Of a DNA stretch of 64,000 nucleotides, positions 51,280-59,651 are shown piece by piece. Both the position numbers and the translations under genes were made by a program. The notes below the pieces were generated by a model that was not told the DNA's origin, searched no databases, and was given only the letters and a program-made list of their open reading frames with translations. Every line of letters begins with the position of its first letter. Position 1 is the first letter of the stretch. Location of the stretch: positions 310,001 through 374,000 of the forward strand of contig CAWGLY010000005.1 in the NCBI GenBank assembly GCA_963823505.1, read 5' to 3'. The stretch comes from DATHZQ01 sp963823505 (lineage in GTDB: Bacteria; Actinomycetota; Acidimicrobiia; Spongiisociales; UBA5794).

Positions 51280-51870
51280 GTGTGGTGGGTGGTGACCCGT
51301 GTCCTTGCCGCTGCTGCGCCGCGCGTCCTGTTGCCTGCCGCTCGGCTTGACCTCCGGTTGGATGCGGATGTGTGGACCAACCCGCTGCGGGATGCGGCGA
51401 TTCCAGGGCTCGCAGTCTTCTTTCGGCCCTCGAATGAGACGGCGTTTCCGAAAGTCGGGACGCTGGCGGCAATCATCGGGAGACGGCGTGCCGGGGACAT
51501 CATCCACGTTCGCCTGCGTGGCCTGCGCCGTGTCATCGCCGACGACGCACCACCCCGCCAGGCGGCAATGGTCGAGGTCGTGCTCGATCCCGACCCGCCT
51601 GTGGCAACGGACTCACCGCGCCGCCTGGAGGCGTTGCTGCGGCGATATCACGCGGCTCTGGCCGAGCACGGCGAGAAAGCCGATATCACGGCAGATGTCC
51701 CCGACTCGCCCGACGCGGCCGTGTATCGAGTTGCCTCCCTCCTTCGGATCTCGGACCACGAGCGTCAGTTCCTGCTCGAAGGTGAGACAACGGACGACCG
51801 GGTGCGCCGCGTCGCAACGGTGCTCAGTAGGGAGACGGAGTTGCTGCGCCGCAGCATGGGATTGCGATGA
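51280..51870 (+). CDS. LON substrate-binding-domain-like protein
   Basis: A 196-residue protein resembling the N-terminal (LON/PUA-like) domain of Lon protease without the ATPase: VLLPAARLDLRLDADVW, IPGLAVFFRPSNETAFPKVGTLAAIIGRRR, then a helical end VYRVASLLRISDHERQFLLEGETTDDRVRRVATVLSRETELLRRSMGLR, the coiled-coil-linked part typical of Lon N-terminal proteins. Several GTG starts (51280-51292) are possible. It may recognise degradation substrates; its place before the proteasome locus is suggestive only. Confidence 0.65.
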   Translation: MWWVVTRVLAAAAPRVLLPAARLDLRLDADVWTNPLRDAAIPGLAVFFRPSNETAFPKVGTLAAIIGRRRAGDIIHVRLRGLRRVIADDAPPRQAAMVEVVLDPDPPVATDSPRRLEALLRRYHAALAEHGEKADITADVPDSPDAAVYRVASLLRISDHERQFLLEGETTDDRVRRVATVLSRETELLRRSMGLR

Positions 51871-52106
51871 GCGCGAGACCTCCGACCGGGGATGCGGTCA
51901 CCAACGAGTCCTCGAGTGTGGCAGCAGGATCACCGCGCTCGCCGGACCCCGCGACGTATTCGGGTACCCTCTCTTCTGCGGGTCTCGAACTGCGGGCGCA
52001 CGAGGTGCTCGAGCCGAGACCTGGAGATAGGCTGCATCGTGTCGCTGCCGTGTTCGGTCGGAGGGCCGGGTTGGTGCGTCGCAGCATGGGATCGAGAGGA
52101 GCTTGA
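51867..52106 (+). CDS. Small ORF duplicating the C-terminal end of the LON-like protein
   Basis: The 79-codon frame begins at an ATG overlapping the upstream stop and ends with GDRLHRVAAVFGRRAGLVRRSMGS, which clearly matches DDRVRRVATVLSRETELLRRSMGL at the end of the preceding protein. It looks like a partial tandem duplication, probably decaying but still open. Its stop overlaps the start of the next gene, so it could be translated as part of the operon. Confidence 0.45.
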   Translation: MSARPPTGDAVTNESSSVAAGSPRSPDPATYSGTLSSAGLELRAHEVLEPRPGDRLHRVAAVFGRRAGLVRRSMGSRGA

Positions 52107-52432
52107 TGGCCGCCGTCCGGGAACTTCCCGAGCTCGTACGCGAATTCGTCGACATGTCGAAAGAGTACCTTCGTCAGGAGACGCTGGACCCTGCCAAGGA
52201 GCTAGGCCGGTTCGCCGGCATCTCGCTGGGTGCGTCCGCCGCCTTCTCGCTCGGTGCGCTCTTCCTCGCCGTTGCCGGGGTGCGGTACATCCGTGACCTC
52301 TTGCCCGATGGCCCGTACTGGAGCGCGCTGGGCTATCTCATCATGGCCGTTGTGCTGGCAGGCGTGGCCGGCATCCTCGTGAAGCTCACCAGCGCTCGAA
52401 TCGCTAGACAAGGGAACGCAGATGGCAGTTGA
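52106..52432 (+). CDS. Holin-X-like small membrane protein
   Basis: The 108-residue protein has an amphipathic N-terminus (VRELPELVREFVDMSKEYLRQETLDPAKELGRFAG) and two hydrophobic segments (about 40-60 and 75-98). This is the pattern of the actinobacterial phage-holin family (Holin-X), which is mostly chromosomal and of unknown role. ATG 52106 follows AGAGGA. It overlaps the next small gene by 11 nt. Confidence 0.75.
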   Translation: MAAVRELPELVREFVDMSKEYLRQETLDPAKELGRFAGISLGASAAFSLGALFLAVAGVRYIRDLLPDGPYWSALGYLIMAVVLAGVAGILVKLTSARIARQGNADGS

Positions 52433-52622
52433 CCGCAGGGACATCGAGGACAAGCTGCGCCAGATCGAGGCGATCGTCGACGAGAGCAAGCAGCAGGCGC
52501 AGACCACAGGGACGACGATCGCCATCATCGCCGTTGTCGCGGTGGTGCTGATCTTCCTGCTTGGACGCAAGCGCGGCAAGAAGGCCGGCGGCGCCCGTGT
52601 GGAGGTCTACAAGCTGCGATGA
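52422..52622 (+). CDS. Small single-span membrane protein
   Basis: 66 residues: an acidic/helical start (MAVDRRDIEDKLRQIEAIVDESKQ), one membrane span (TIAIIAVVAVVLIFLLG) and a basic tail (RKRGKKAGG). It is overlapped at both ends by neighbours, so the four genes 52106-52956 form a compact operon of tiny membrane proteins. Function unknown. Confidence 0.7.
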   Translation: MAVDRRDIEDKLRQIEAIVDESKQQAQTTGTTIAIIAVVAVVLIFLLGRKRGKKAGGARVEVYKLR

Positions 52623-52852
52623 TCGATCGGCTTCTCAAGCTCGGAGTCACAGACCTCTTTGCGGGGCTGCGTCAAGGCCGACCCGCTCTGACCGGTCTTG
52701 GCACGGCGATGGCCCTGTTCGCGTTCATGCGGCGGCGCCGTCCCCCTGCAAAGGAGCTCCTCTACGGGGTGAACCTGAAGGACGGGGAGTCGGTCAGGAT
52801 CAGGTTCCTGCGCGGCGGCGCCGTCGTCGAACCGCTCGACGAGGAGAGCTGA
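52619..52852 (+). CDS. Small hypothetical protein
   Basis: 77 residues starting at an ATG overlapping the previous stop. A weak hydrophobic stretch (LTGLGTAMALFAF) is followed by RRRRPP and a short beta-rich end (SVRIRFLRGGAVVEPLDEES). I do not recognise a family. Context suggests a membrane-associated partner of the adjacent small proteins. Confidence 0.65.
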   Translation: MIDRLLKLGVTDLFAGLRQGRPALTGLGTAMALFAFMRRRRPPAKELLYGVNLKDGESVRIRFLRGGAVVEPLDEES

Positions 52853-52857
52853 GGCTC

Positions 52858-52956
52858 GTGCGCGACCGCGACCGCATGGTCAAGATCGTCGTGTGGGTGA
52901 TGATCATCGCCCTGGTCCTCACCGTGGTGGCATCGATTGCCCCCCTGATCACCTGA
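52858..52956 (+). CDS. Tiny membrane protein (32 aa)
   Basis: GTG 52858 opens VRDRDRMVKIVVWVMIIALV and continues LTVVASIAPLIT before a TGA at 52956. It is a single transmembrane helix with a basic start, 5 nt after the previous gene and 10 nt before trmI. Such tiny proteins are easily missed. Real status is plausible, not proven. Confidence 0.5.
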   Translation: MRDRDRMVKIVVWVMIIALVLTVVASIAPLIT

Positions 52957-52966
52957 TCGCCCAGCG

Positions 52967-53749
52967 GTGAGCACGTTCGCTGCCGGCGATCCCTGCCTGC
53001 TGTACGACACCAAGGGCCGCCAGTACCTGATCGAACTGATCGCCGGTCGCGACTTCCAGTACCACAGGGGCGTCCTGCCGCACGACACGATCATCGGCTC
53101 GGCTGACGGTACGGTTCACGAGTCGTCGTTGGGTGCCCAACTGGTGACATTGCGTCCACGGCTGGCCGACTACACGCTGAAAATGACCCGCGGAGCCGCC
53201 GTTGTGTACCCCAAGGACTCGGGGGCCATGATCACCTGGTCTGACGTCGCTCCGGGAATGGTCGTTCTCGAAGCGGGCACCGGCTCGGGTGCGCTGGCGA
53301 TGGCGCTGCTGCGTGCCGTCGGCCCTGCCGGCAGAGTGGTCTCGGTGGAGCGGCGCGAGGACCATGCCAGGCGAGCCGCCAAGCTGATCAGCGGATTCCT
53401 GGGCGAGGTCCCATCGAATCTGGAGCTTCGATCGGGCGACGTCGAGGACCACATCGCCGAGGTCGGCCCCGACCGGCTGGTACTCGACGTTCCAGAGCCC
53501 TGGCACTCGGTGCCGCCTGCCGCCGAGCACCTCACCTCGGGAGGCGTGTTTTGTTGTTACCTGCCGACGGTGCCGCAGGTGCAGACCGTGCGCGAGGCGC
53601 TGGGAAGCGACCCGCGGTTCTTCGACGCATCGACCTTCGAGGTGCTGCATCGCGAGTGGGCTGTGGAGGGCAGGTCGGTCCGCCCGGGCCATCGCATGAT
53701 CGGCCACACCGGCTTCATCACCACAGCCCGCAAGATCATCCCGAGATGA
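52967..53749 (+). CDS. trmI: tRNA (adenine-58-N1)-methyltransferase, TrmI type
   Basis: A 260-residue SAM-dependent enzyme that methylates A58 in the T loop of tRNA. The N-terminal beta domain includes LYDTKGRQYLIEL and YHRGVLPHDTIIG; the catalytic domain has VVLEAGTGSGALAMAL, DRLVLDVPEPW (in the position of the catalytic Asp) and RRMIGHTGFITTARK-like end. The gene next to the proteasome ATPase is the standard actinobacterial order. GTG start at 52967. Confidence 0.92.
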   Translation: MSTFAAGDPCLLYDTKGRQYLIELIAGRDFQYHRGVLPHDTIIGSADGTVHESSLGAQLVTLRPRLADYTLKMTRGAAVVYPKDSGAMITWSDVAPGMVVLEAGTGSGALAMALLRAVGPAGRVVSVERREDHARRAAKLISGFLGEVPSNLELRSGDVEDHIAEVGPDRLVLDVPEPWHSVPPAAEHLTSGGVFCCYLPTVPQVQTVREALGSDPRFFDASTFEVLHREWAVEGRSVRPGHRMIGHTGFITTARKIIPR

Positions 53750-53828
53750 AGTTGCGCGTTGCTTGGTACGAAGCACGCCGCCCGCAGGGCCACGCACCGC
53801 GACGGGTGTCCGGTCGACGAGGCGCCCG

Positions 53829-54074
53829 CTACGGCTCGATGAAGATGCACTCTCCGGGGCACTCTTCCGCAGACTCGACGACGAGGTCGAGCTGGCCGTC
53901 GGGGATCTCTGCCAAGCCCTTGGCACCCTCTTCGTTGCCCTCGGCCGCTGCGAAGATCTTTGCGCCTTCGCGGACGTATGCCAGACCATCGTCCAGCAGC
54001 ACGAAGACGTCCGGTGCGATTTCTTCGCACAGGCCGTCGCCCGTGCAGAGATCCTGATCGATCCAAACCTTCAT
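53829..54074 (-). CDS. Ferredoxin, 3Fe-4S or 4Fe-4S single-cluster type
   Basis: An 81-residue acidic ferredoxin: WIDQDLCTGDGLCEEIAPDVF contains CX5C and ESAEECPGECIFIEP the CP motif. The C-X5-C...C-P spacing is that of 3Fe-4S ferredoxins that partner cytochrome P450s. ATG 54074 follows GGAAAGGA. A short ferredoxin gene divergent from arc is common in actinobacteria. Its electron partner is not evident here. Confidence 0.88.
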   Translation of the reverse strand: MKVWIDQDLCTGDGLCEEIAPDVFVLLDDGLAYVREGAKIFAAAEGNEEGAKGLAEIPDGQLDLVVESAEECPGECIFIEP

Positions 54075-54182
54075 CAGCGGTGATTCCTTTCCTGGGCGCC
54101 ACATACTCTACCGGTGGATCGGCACCTGTCCGACATTCCTCTTTGGTTGAATTTGGGGAATCAATTGATTCCGGCGGGGGCC

Positions 54183-54188
54183 TACACT
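54183..54188 (+). promoter_or_regulatory. Putative -10 element upstream of arc
   Basis: TACACT lies about 60 nt before the arc GTG, in the ferredoxin-arc intergenic region. No matching -35 at 17 bp is clear. It would leave a leader with GAGGCGGGGCGAG just before the start. Confidence 0.35.
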
Positions 54189-54245
54189 GATCGGGCCGGG
54201 ACGCAGTCGCACGGCCCGGACGACGGCCGGAGGAGGCGGGGCGAG

Positions 54246-55967
54246 GTGGAACAGAGCGAGACCGAAGCGCAGCAGCTTCGGGGGACCGTACAGATGCTCG
54301 AGGAAGAGGTCGCGGTTCTGCGCCGCCGTCTCCAAGATGCTCCGCGCCGGGTTCGTGTCCTCGAAGAGCGACTGCTGGAGACCAAGAACAAGCTGGCCCA
54401 GGCCGCCTCCCAGAACCAGAAGCTCACGGCTGTGCTCGAAGAGACGCGTGAGCAGCTTGCATTGCTTCGCGAAGAGGTCGAGAAGCTGACCTCACCACCC
54501 AATCCCTTCGGGACGCTGCTCCGCATCAATGAAGACGGAACGGCAGACGTTCACACTGCGGGCCGCAAGATGAGGGTCGCCGTCGAGCCCAACATCGAGA
54601 TCAAGGCCCTCGAAGTCGGCCAGGAAGTGCTTCTCAACGAGGCGTACAACATCATCGACATCCGCGACTTCGAAGTTGGCGGCGAAGTTGTCACGGTCAA
54701 GGAACGCCTCGGCGACGATCGGCTCGTCGTGCTGGGACGGGCAGACGAAGAGCGTGTGGTCGAGTTGGCCTCACCCATGATGAATACATTTGTGCGTGTC
54801 GGGGATCACGTGCGTCTCGACATGCGCACCGGGCTCGTGCACGAGAAGCTGATCCGTCCCGAGGTCGAAGAGCTCGTCCTCGAAGAGGTTCCCGACGTCA
54901 CGTACGAGGACATCGGGGGGCTCGTCGATCAGATCGTCGCCATCCAGGATGCCGTCGAACTCCCCTACATCCACAAGGAGCGCTTCGACGAGTACAACCT
55001 GGCCCCGCCAAAGGGTGTGCTGCTGTACGGGCCTCCCGGGTGTGGGAAGACGCTCATCGCCAAGGCGGTAGCCAACAGCCTCGCCAAGGCCGTCGCCGCC
55101 AAAGAGGGCAACGAAGACATCCGCAGCTACTTTCTCAACATCAAAGGCCCCGAGCTCCTCAACAAGTACGTGGGGGAGACGGAGCGGCAGATCCGCTTGA
55201 TCTTCCAAAGGGCCAAGGAGAAGTCGGACGAGGGCGTGCCCGTCATCGTGTTCTTCGACGAGATGGACTCGCTGTTCCGTACCCGCGGCACCGGAGTGTC
55301 CTCCGACGTCGAGTCAACCATCGTGCCGCAGCTCCTCTCGGAGCTCGACGGCGTCGAGACACTGAAGAACGTCATCGTGATCGGTGCCTCCAACCGCGAA
55401 GATCTGATCGATCCGGCGATCCTCCGTCCCGGCCGGCTCGATGTGAAGGTGAAGATCGAGCGGCCAAACGAGAGCGCTGCCCGCCAGATCTTCAAGATCT
55501 ACCTCACCGACGACCTCCCCTACAACGTTGAGGAGGTGGGAGCGTCCGACGGCGACATCCACGACCACATCGATCGCCTCATCGAGGCCGTCGTGGATCG
55601 GATGTACGACGACTCCGACTACAACCGTTTCCTCGAGGTCACCTACGCCAACGGCGACCGTGAGGTGCTGTACTTCAAGGACTTCGCCAGCGGAGCCATG
55701 ATCGAGAACATCGTGAGCCGTGCGAAGAAGGATGCGATCAAGCGGGAGATCGCCGGCGAGCCCGAAGGGTTGCTCGCCAGCGACCTCATCAATGCCATCA
55801 CCCAGGAGTTCAAGGAGCACGAGGATCTGCCCAATACGACCAACCCGGACGACTGGGCGCGGATCTCGGGCAAGAAGGGCGAGCGCATCGTCTACGTCCG
55901 CACTCTCATCGACGGAGACGGCGACAGCCGCACGATCGAAGCGGTGACGCCCGGCCAGTACCTGTGA
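54246..55967 (+). CDS. arc: Proteasome-associated ATPase ARC/Mpa
   Basis: The AAA ring unfoldase that recognises pupylated proteins and feeds them into the 20S core. The N-terminal coiled coil spans about residues 1-80 (QQLRGTVQMLEEEVAVLRRRL), then two OB-fold segments, then the AAA module with Walker A GPPGCGKT, Walker B VIVFFDEMD and NREDLIDPAILRPGRLD. The C-terminus ends GQYL, the penultimate-Tyr motif used to dock on the proteasome. I use GTG 54246, which follows GGGGCGAG; the frame open to 54114 overlaps the promoter. It gives 573 residues, the normal size. Confidence 0.96.
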   Translation: MEQSETEAQQLRGTVQMLEEEVAVLRRRLQDAPRRVRVLEERLLETKNKLAQAASQNQKLTAVLEETREQLALLREEVEKLTSPPNPFGTLLRINEDGTADVHTAGRKMRVAVEPNIEIKALEVGQEVLLNEAYNIIDIRDFEVGGEVVTVKERLGDDRLVVLGRADEERVVELASPMMNTFVRVGDHVRLDMRTGLVHEKLIRPEVEELVLEEVPDVTYEDIGGLVDQIVAIQDAVELPYIHKERFDEYNLAPPKGVLLYGPPGCGKTLIAKAVANSLAKAVAAKEGNEDIRSYFLNIKGPELLNKYVGETERQIRLIFQRAKEKSDEGVPVIVFFDEMDSLFRTRGTGVSSDVESTIVPQLLSELDGVETLKNVIVIGASNREDLIDPAILRPGRLDVKVKIERPNESAARQIFKIYLTDDLPYNVEEVGASDGDIHDHIDRLIEAVVDRMYDDSDYNRFLEVTYANGDREVLYFKDFASGAMIENIVSRAKKDAIKREIAGEPEGLLASDLINAITQEFKEHEDLPNTTNPDDWARISGKKGERIVYVRTLIDGDGDSRTIEAVTPGQYL

Positions 55968-56019
55968 CCGGTCGACTACCCGGTTCGGTGACCCAGCTGC
56001 CATCACGGCAAGGCAACCG

Positions 56020-57501
56020 ATGGCGTTGAAGAGCGTTCTCGGTACCGAGACCGAGTACGGGATCACGGTGCGCAACCAGGCGGAGTACAACCCCGTGCTG
56101 GCGTCGAGCACCGTCATCAACTCGTATCGCGGTGGGCGGGCGCGGATCCAGTGGTCGTTTGACGAGGAGTCCCCAGGACGGGACGCGCGCGGGTTCGGCT
56201 TCGAGGATGCGCTCCCTATCGAGCTCGAGACGGGACTCGTCAACGTGGTCCTCACCAACGGTGCCCGCCTCTACGTCGACCACGCCCACCCCGAGTACTC
56301 GACGCCCGAATGCACCAACCCTCGCGAGGCTGCCCTCTACGACAAGGCAGGCGAGTTGATCATGTCGCAGGCCGTTGCCGCAGCACGGGCGATGATGCCT
56401 GACGAAGAGCGCATGTTCGTCCACAAGAACAACAGCGACGGCAAGGGCAACTCCTACGGTGCCCACGAGAACTACCTGGTCGCCCGCAGTGTGCCGTTCG
56501 GTGACATCGTGCGGCACTTCTCGGCGTTTCTGGCAACCCGGCAGGTCTTCACGGGCTCCGGCAAGGTCGGATCGGAGAACGGACGTCCCAGCGTCGGCTT
56601 CCAGCTCACCCAACGGGCGGACTTCTTCGAAGAAGAGGTCGGTCTCGAGACAACGCTGAAGCGTCCCATCATCAACACCAGGGACGAACCGCACGCAGAC
56701 GCCTCCAAATACCGGAGGCTGCACGTCATCATCGGCGACGCCACGCTGTCCGAGACCCAGACGTTTCTGAAGCTGGGCTCTGCGATGCTGATCCTCGATG
56801 CGTTGGAGGATGGTGCGCTTCCTGAGCCCTTGCTGCTCCGCAACCCCGTCGATGCGGTCTGGAAGGTCAGCCACGACGTCACGTTGCGAACTCCCCTCGA
56901 ACTCGATGACGGGCGCACCATGACCCCGCTCGAAGCGCAGTGGCTGTACCTCGAGTGGGGGACCAAATACCTCAGATCCGCCGATACCGACAGCTATGAG
57001 GGGCTGCTGGCGACATGGGAGACGGTGCTCACCGACCTCGAACGTGACCCGCTGCTCCTCGCCGACCGGCTCGACTGGGCCGCGAAATACCGCCTGCTTC
57101 TCGGCTACCAGGACCGTGACGGCCTTGAATGGGATGATCCGAAGCTCCGTCTCCTCGACCTCCAGTATCACGATGTCGATCCCGAACGCGGGTTGTATCA
57201 CCGACTTGCCCGCGGCGGGCGGATCCAGCGGCTGTTCTCAGACGACGAGGTGGCGTACGCCGCTTCGAACCCGCCGCCGGGTACCCGGGCCTACTTCAGG
57301 GGCGAATGTGTTGCCCGTTTTGGTGAGGCACTTGTGGCCGCCAACTGGGACTCCCTGGTGTTCGACACGGGCGAAGATGCCCTCAAACGGGTGCCTATGA
57401 TGGAACCGCTTCGAGGCTCGAAGCTGATGGTCGGGGACCTTCTCGATCGGAGTGAAGATCCGGCAGCGCTGATTCGTGCGCTGGGAGGCGATGATGGCTG
57501 A
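56020..57501 (+). CDS. dop: Depupylase/Pup deamidase Dop
   Basis: Dop removes Pup from proteins and, where needed, deamidates its C-terminal Gln. The 493-residue protein starts MALKSVLGTETEYGITVRNQ (ATP-binding Glu region) and has LYVDHAHPEYSTPECTNPR with the key Asp, the long Dop-loop region absent from PafA, and INTRDEPHADASKYRRLHVI. It is the paralogue of PafA at 59652. It overlaps the pup start by a few bases. Confidence 0.95.
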   Translation: MALKSVLGTETEYGITVRNQAEYNPVLASSTVINSYRGGRARIQWSFDEESPGRDARGFGFEDALPIELETGLVNVVLTNGARLYVDHAHPEYSTPECTNPREAALYDKAGELIMSQAVAAARAMMPDEERMFVHKNNSDGKGNSYGAHENYLVARSVPFGDIVRHFSAFLATRQVFTGSGKVGSENGRPSVGFQLTQRADFFEEEVGLETTLKRPIINTRDEPHADASKYRRLHVIIGDATLSETQTFLKLGSAMLILDALEDGALPEPLLLRNPVDAVWKVSHDVTLRTPLELDDGRTMTPLEAQWLYLEWGTKYLRSADTDSYEGLLATWETVLTDLERDPLLLADRLDWAAKYRLLLGYQDRDGLEWDDPKLRLLDLQYHDVDPERGLYHRLARGGRIQRLFSDDEVAYAASNPPPGTRAYFRGECVARFGEALVAANWDSLVFDTGEDALKRVPMMEPLRGSKLMVGDLLDRSEDPAALIRALGGDDG

Positions 57502-57688
57502 ACAAGAGAAGAAGCAGACGACACCGCGGCAGTCGGAGACCGAGGCCGTGGAATCTGAGGCGCAGGCCGCCGAGCAGGGTGAAGAGATCACGGAGCGGAT
57601 CGACGACCTGCTCGATGAGATCGACTCCGTGCTCGAGGAGAACGCCGAAGAGTTCGTCAAGAACTACGTGCAGAAGGGCGGCGAGTGA
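57494..57688 (+). CDS. pup: Prokaryotic ubiquitin-like protein Pup (ends in GGE)
   Basis: The 64-residue disordered tag is rich in Glu, Gln and Lys. The ARC-binding helical region is ITERIDDLLDEIDSVLEENAEEFVKNYVQKG. The C-terminus is GGE, so the terminal Glu that is ligated to lysines is already encoded and no deamidation is needed. Two consecutive ATGs (57491 and 57494) are possible starts. The stop overlaps the prcB GTG. Confidence 0.95.
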   Translation: MAEQEKKQTTPRQSETEAVESEAQAAEQGEEITERIDDLLDEIDSVLEENAEEFVKNYVQKGGE

Positions 57689-58488
57689 GCCGCGGCCCTC
57701 TCGACGGCGCCGAATCAGGGCCCTCGCTCTTCGCCGAAGCCACGTCGGACCCGAGTTTCACCGCCTTGTTGCAGCGGCGCGGCCTCGCCCCGTCTTGGGA
57801 AGCGTCCGGTGCGCTCGGCGAGATCCCCGAAGCCACCACGGTGCTGGCCATGCGCTACAGCGATGGCGTCATCATGGCCGGTGACCGCCGTGCCACGGCG
57901 GGCAACATCATCGCCCATCGCAGAGTCCAGAAGGTGTTTGGCGCCGACGACTTCTCCGCAGTGGCCATCTCGGGGACGGCGGGCGTCGCCGTCGAGCTCA
58001 TCAAACTGTTCCAAACCGAGCTCGAGCACTACGAGAAGATCGAGGGGACGCGCCTCAGCATCGACGGCAAAGCCAACTACCTCGCCAGGATGGTGCGGGG
58101 CAATCTCCCCCTTGCCTTCCAAGGTTTGATCGTCGTGCCGCTGTTCTGCGGCTACGACGTCACCGCGGGCGTCGGGAAGCTGTACACCTTCGACGTCGTC
58201 GGCGGCCGGTACGAGGAGCAGGACTATGCGGCTACCGGTTCAGGCGGTCAGGAGGCCAAGGCATTCCTCAAGGGCGCTTTTGCGCCCACCATGGATGAGG
58301 AGGGTGCGCTGCGAGTCGCCGTCGAGGCGCTGGTGTCCGCCGCCGAGGAGGACGCCGCCACAGGCGGTCCTGATGTGCGGCGCGGCATCTACCCCAATGT
58401 GGTGACCGTCAGCGCCGCGGGTCTCACCGAAGTCGATGACGAGCGGCTGGCGACGATTGCCGGTGCGGTGCTGGAGGATCGGCCATGA
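57685..58488 (+). CDS. prcB: 20S proteasome beta subunit
   Basis: The catalytic subunit. A propeptide of about 50 residues precedes the mature N-terminus TTVLAMRYSDGVIMAGDRRAT, so the nucleophile is Thr51 after Ala50. Lys33-equivalent and Asp17-equivalent regions are in the AGDRRATAGNIIAHRRVQKVF segment, and SGTAGVAVELIKLFQTELEHYEKIEG and ATGGPDVRRGIYPNVVTV are conserved. GTG 57685 overlaps the pup stop. The next gene overlaps by 4 nt. Confidence 0.95.
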   Translation: MSRGPLDGAESGPSLFAEATSDPSFTALLQRRGLAPSWEASGALGEIPEATTVLAMRYSDGVIMAGDRRATAGNIIAHRRVQKVFGADDFSAVAISGTAGVAVELIKLFQTELEHYEKIEGTRLSIDGKANYLARMVRGNLPLAFQGLIVVPLFCGYDVTAGVGKLYTFDVVGGRYEEQDYAATGSGGQEAKAFLKGAFAPTMDEEGALRVAVEALVSAAEEDAATGGPDVRRGIYPNVVTVSAAGLTEVDDERLATIAGAVLEDRP

Positions 58489-59204
58489 GCGCTCCCTTCT
58501 ATGTCCCGCCTGAACAGCTCATCAAGGATCGGGCCGACTTTGCCCTCAAGGGCATCGCCAGGGGTCGTCCGATCGTCGTGGTCGAGTACGAGCACGGCGT
58601 CCTGCTGATGGGCGAAAACCCCTCAGGCTCACTCCACAAGCTGAGCGAGATCTACGACAGGGTCGCGTTCGCCGGCGTTGGGCGGTTCAACGAGTTTGAG
58701 GCGCTGCGGGTCGGTGGGATCCGCTATGCCGATCTCAAGGGCTACTCCTATGCGAGGGCCGACGTGACAGGAAAGGGCCTGGCCAACGCGTATTCGCAGA
58801 CCCTGGGTCAAATCTTCACCCACGAGGTCAAGCCATACGAGATCGAGGTCATCGTCGCCGAGATCGACGATGATCCGGAGGCGACCCAGATCTTTCGCTG
58901 CCAATTCGACGGCACCTTGGGCTCCGTGGAGGGGTTTGGTGCCATGGGCGGCGGTGAAGAAGCCCTCACCGCACTCCTGGAGGCTCGTTACGCCCCCGGC
59001 CTGGACGTGGCGGCGGCGATACGTCTCGTTGCAGGCGTGATCGAAGAAGCCCTGGAGAGCGAGCTGAGTTCGGGCGAGTGGGAAGCGGCAGTGCTGGACC
59101 GCACCCGCAACCGGCGGAAGTTCCGGAGGCTCACAGGGGACGAGATCGCGGCGGCGCGCAACGGCGACACCGGCGACGCACCGGCAGGCGAAGACGGTCA
59201 GTAG
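58485..59204 (+). CDS. prcA: 20S proteasome alpha subunit
   Basis: The alpha ring forms the gated entry and docks ARC. The 239-residue protein starts MSAPFYVPPEQLIKDRADFALKGIARGRPIVVVEYEHGVLL, the alpha N-helix and first strands, followed by KLSEIYDRVAFAGVGRFNEFEALRVGG. The C-terminus is acidic. It overlaps prcB by ATGA and ends 7 nt inside the convergent downstream gene. Confidence 0.95.
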   Translation: MSAPFYVPPEQLIKDRADFALKGIARGRPIVVVEYEHGVLLMGENPSGSLHKLSEIYDRVAFAGVGRFNEFEALRVGGIRYADLKGYSYARADVTGKGLANAYSQTLGQIFTHEVKPYEIEVIVAEIDDDPEATQIFRCQFDGTLGSVEGFGAMGGGEEALTALLEARYAPGLDVAAAIRLVAGVIEEALESELSSGEWEAAVLDRTRNRRKFRRLTGDEIAAARNGDTGDAPAGEDGQ

Positions 59205-59569
59205 ACGGCAAGCAGCCGCAACACCCACAACCCGATCAGCACGACGCCGACGACGAGCGCAACGACACGCAGCTCCAACGACGTCCGCGTCGGCTGCGGG
59301 CGGTCGGAGCGGGTGATGGGCTCCAGCGTGTCGTTGATCTCCGCATCGAGCAGCAGGCGGCTCGCCTCCTCGACCCGGTCGCTCAAGACCCAGAGCTGCG
59401 CTTCGGCCAGTGCGCCGACGGTCACGGGATACACGCTCTGCGCACCACCATGAACTCGAACCTCGATGCCTTCCGCCCTGAGCTTGGCCGCCAGAATCTG
59501 GGCGATCGTGGCATCGCCCACGGTGGTCAGGTGGACGAAGCCGGTTGGGTGCCGTCGCTGATCGAGCAT
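59198..59569 (-). CDS. DUF2007-type signal-transducing-like protein with a C-terminal membrane anchor
   Basis: The 123-residue protein has a DUF2007-like domain (TVGDATIAQILAAKLRAEGIEVRVHGGAQSVYPVTVGALAEAQLWVLSDRVEEASRLL) and a final membrane span (VVALVVGVVLIGLWVLRLLAVY). ATG 59569 is six bases after CACAAT, a leaderless-type start; the frame to 59785 runs into pafA. It is convergent with prcA and divergent from pafA. Function unknown. Confidence 0.75.
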   Translation of the reverse strand: MLDQRRHPTGFVHLTTVGDATIAQILAAKLRAEGIEVRVHGGAQSVYPVTVGALAEAQLWVLSDRVEEASRLLLDAEINDTLEPITRSDRPQPTRTSLELRVVALVVGVVLIGLWVLRLLAVY

Positions 59570-59638
59570 GACACCATTGTGGTCCTCTCCGCGCGGCAAG
59601 CGCGCGGTTTGTGCGCTGGCCGAATGTCTGCGGCCGGG

Positions 59639-59651
59639 TACCCTGGCGTCC
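59639..59651 (+). promoter_or_regulatory. -10 element of a leaderless-type promoter for pafA
   Basis: TACCCT at 59639-59644 stands seven bases before the pafA GTG at 59652. No ribosome binding site is present. pafA thus seems to be transcribed separately from prcA, with the minus-strand DUF2007 gene between them. Confidence 0.45.

Noticed and set aside
52106..52432. Prophage because of a holin-like gene
   Set aside because: Holin-X-like proteins are widespread chromosomal actinobacterial proteins, and no other phage gene is near.
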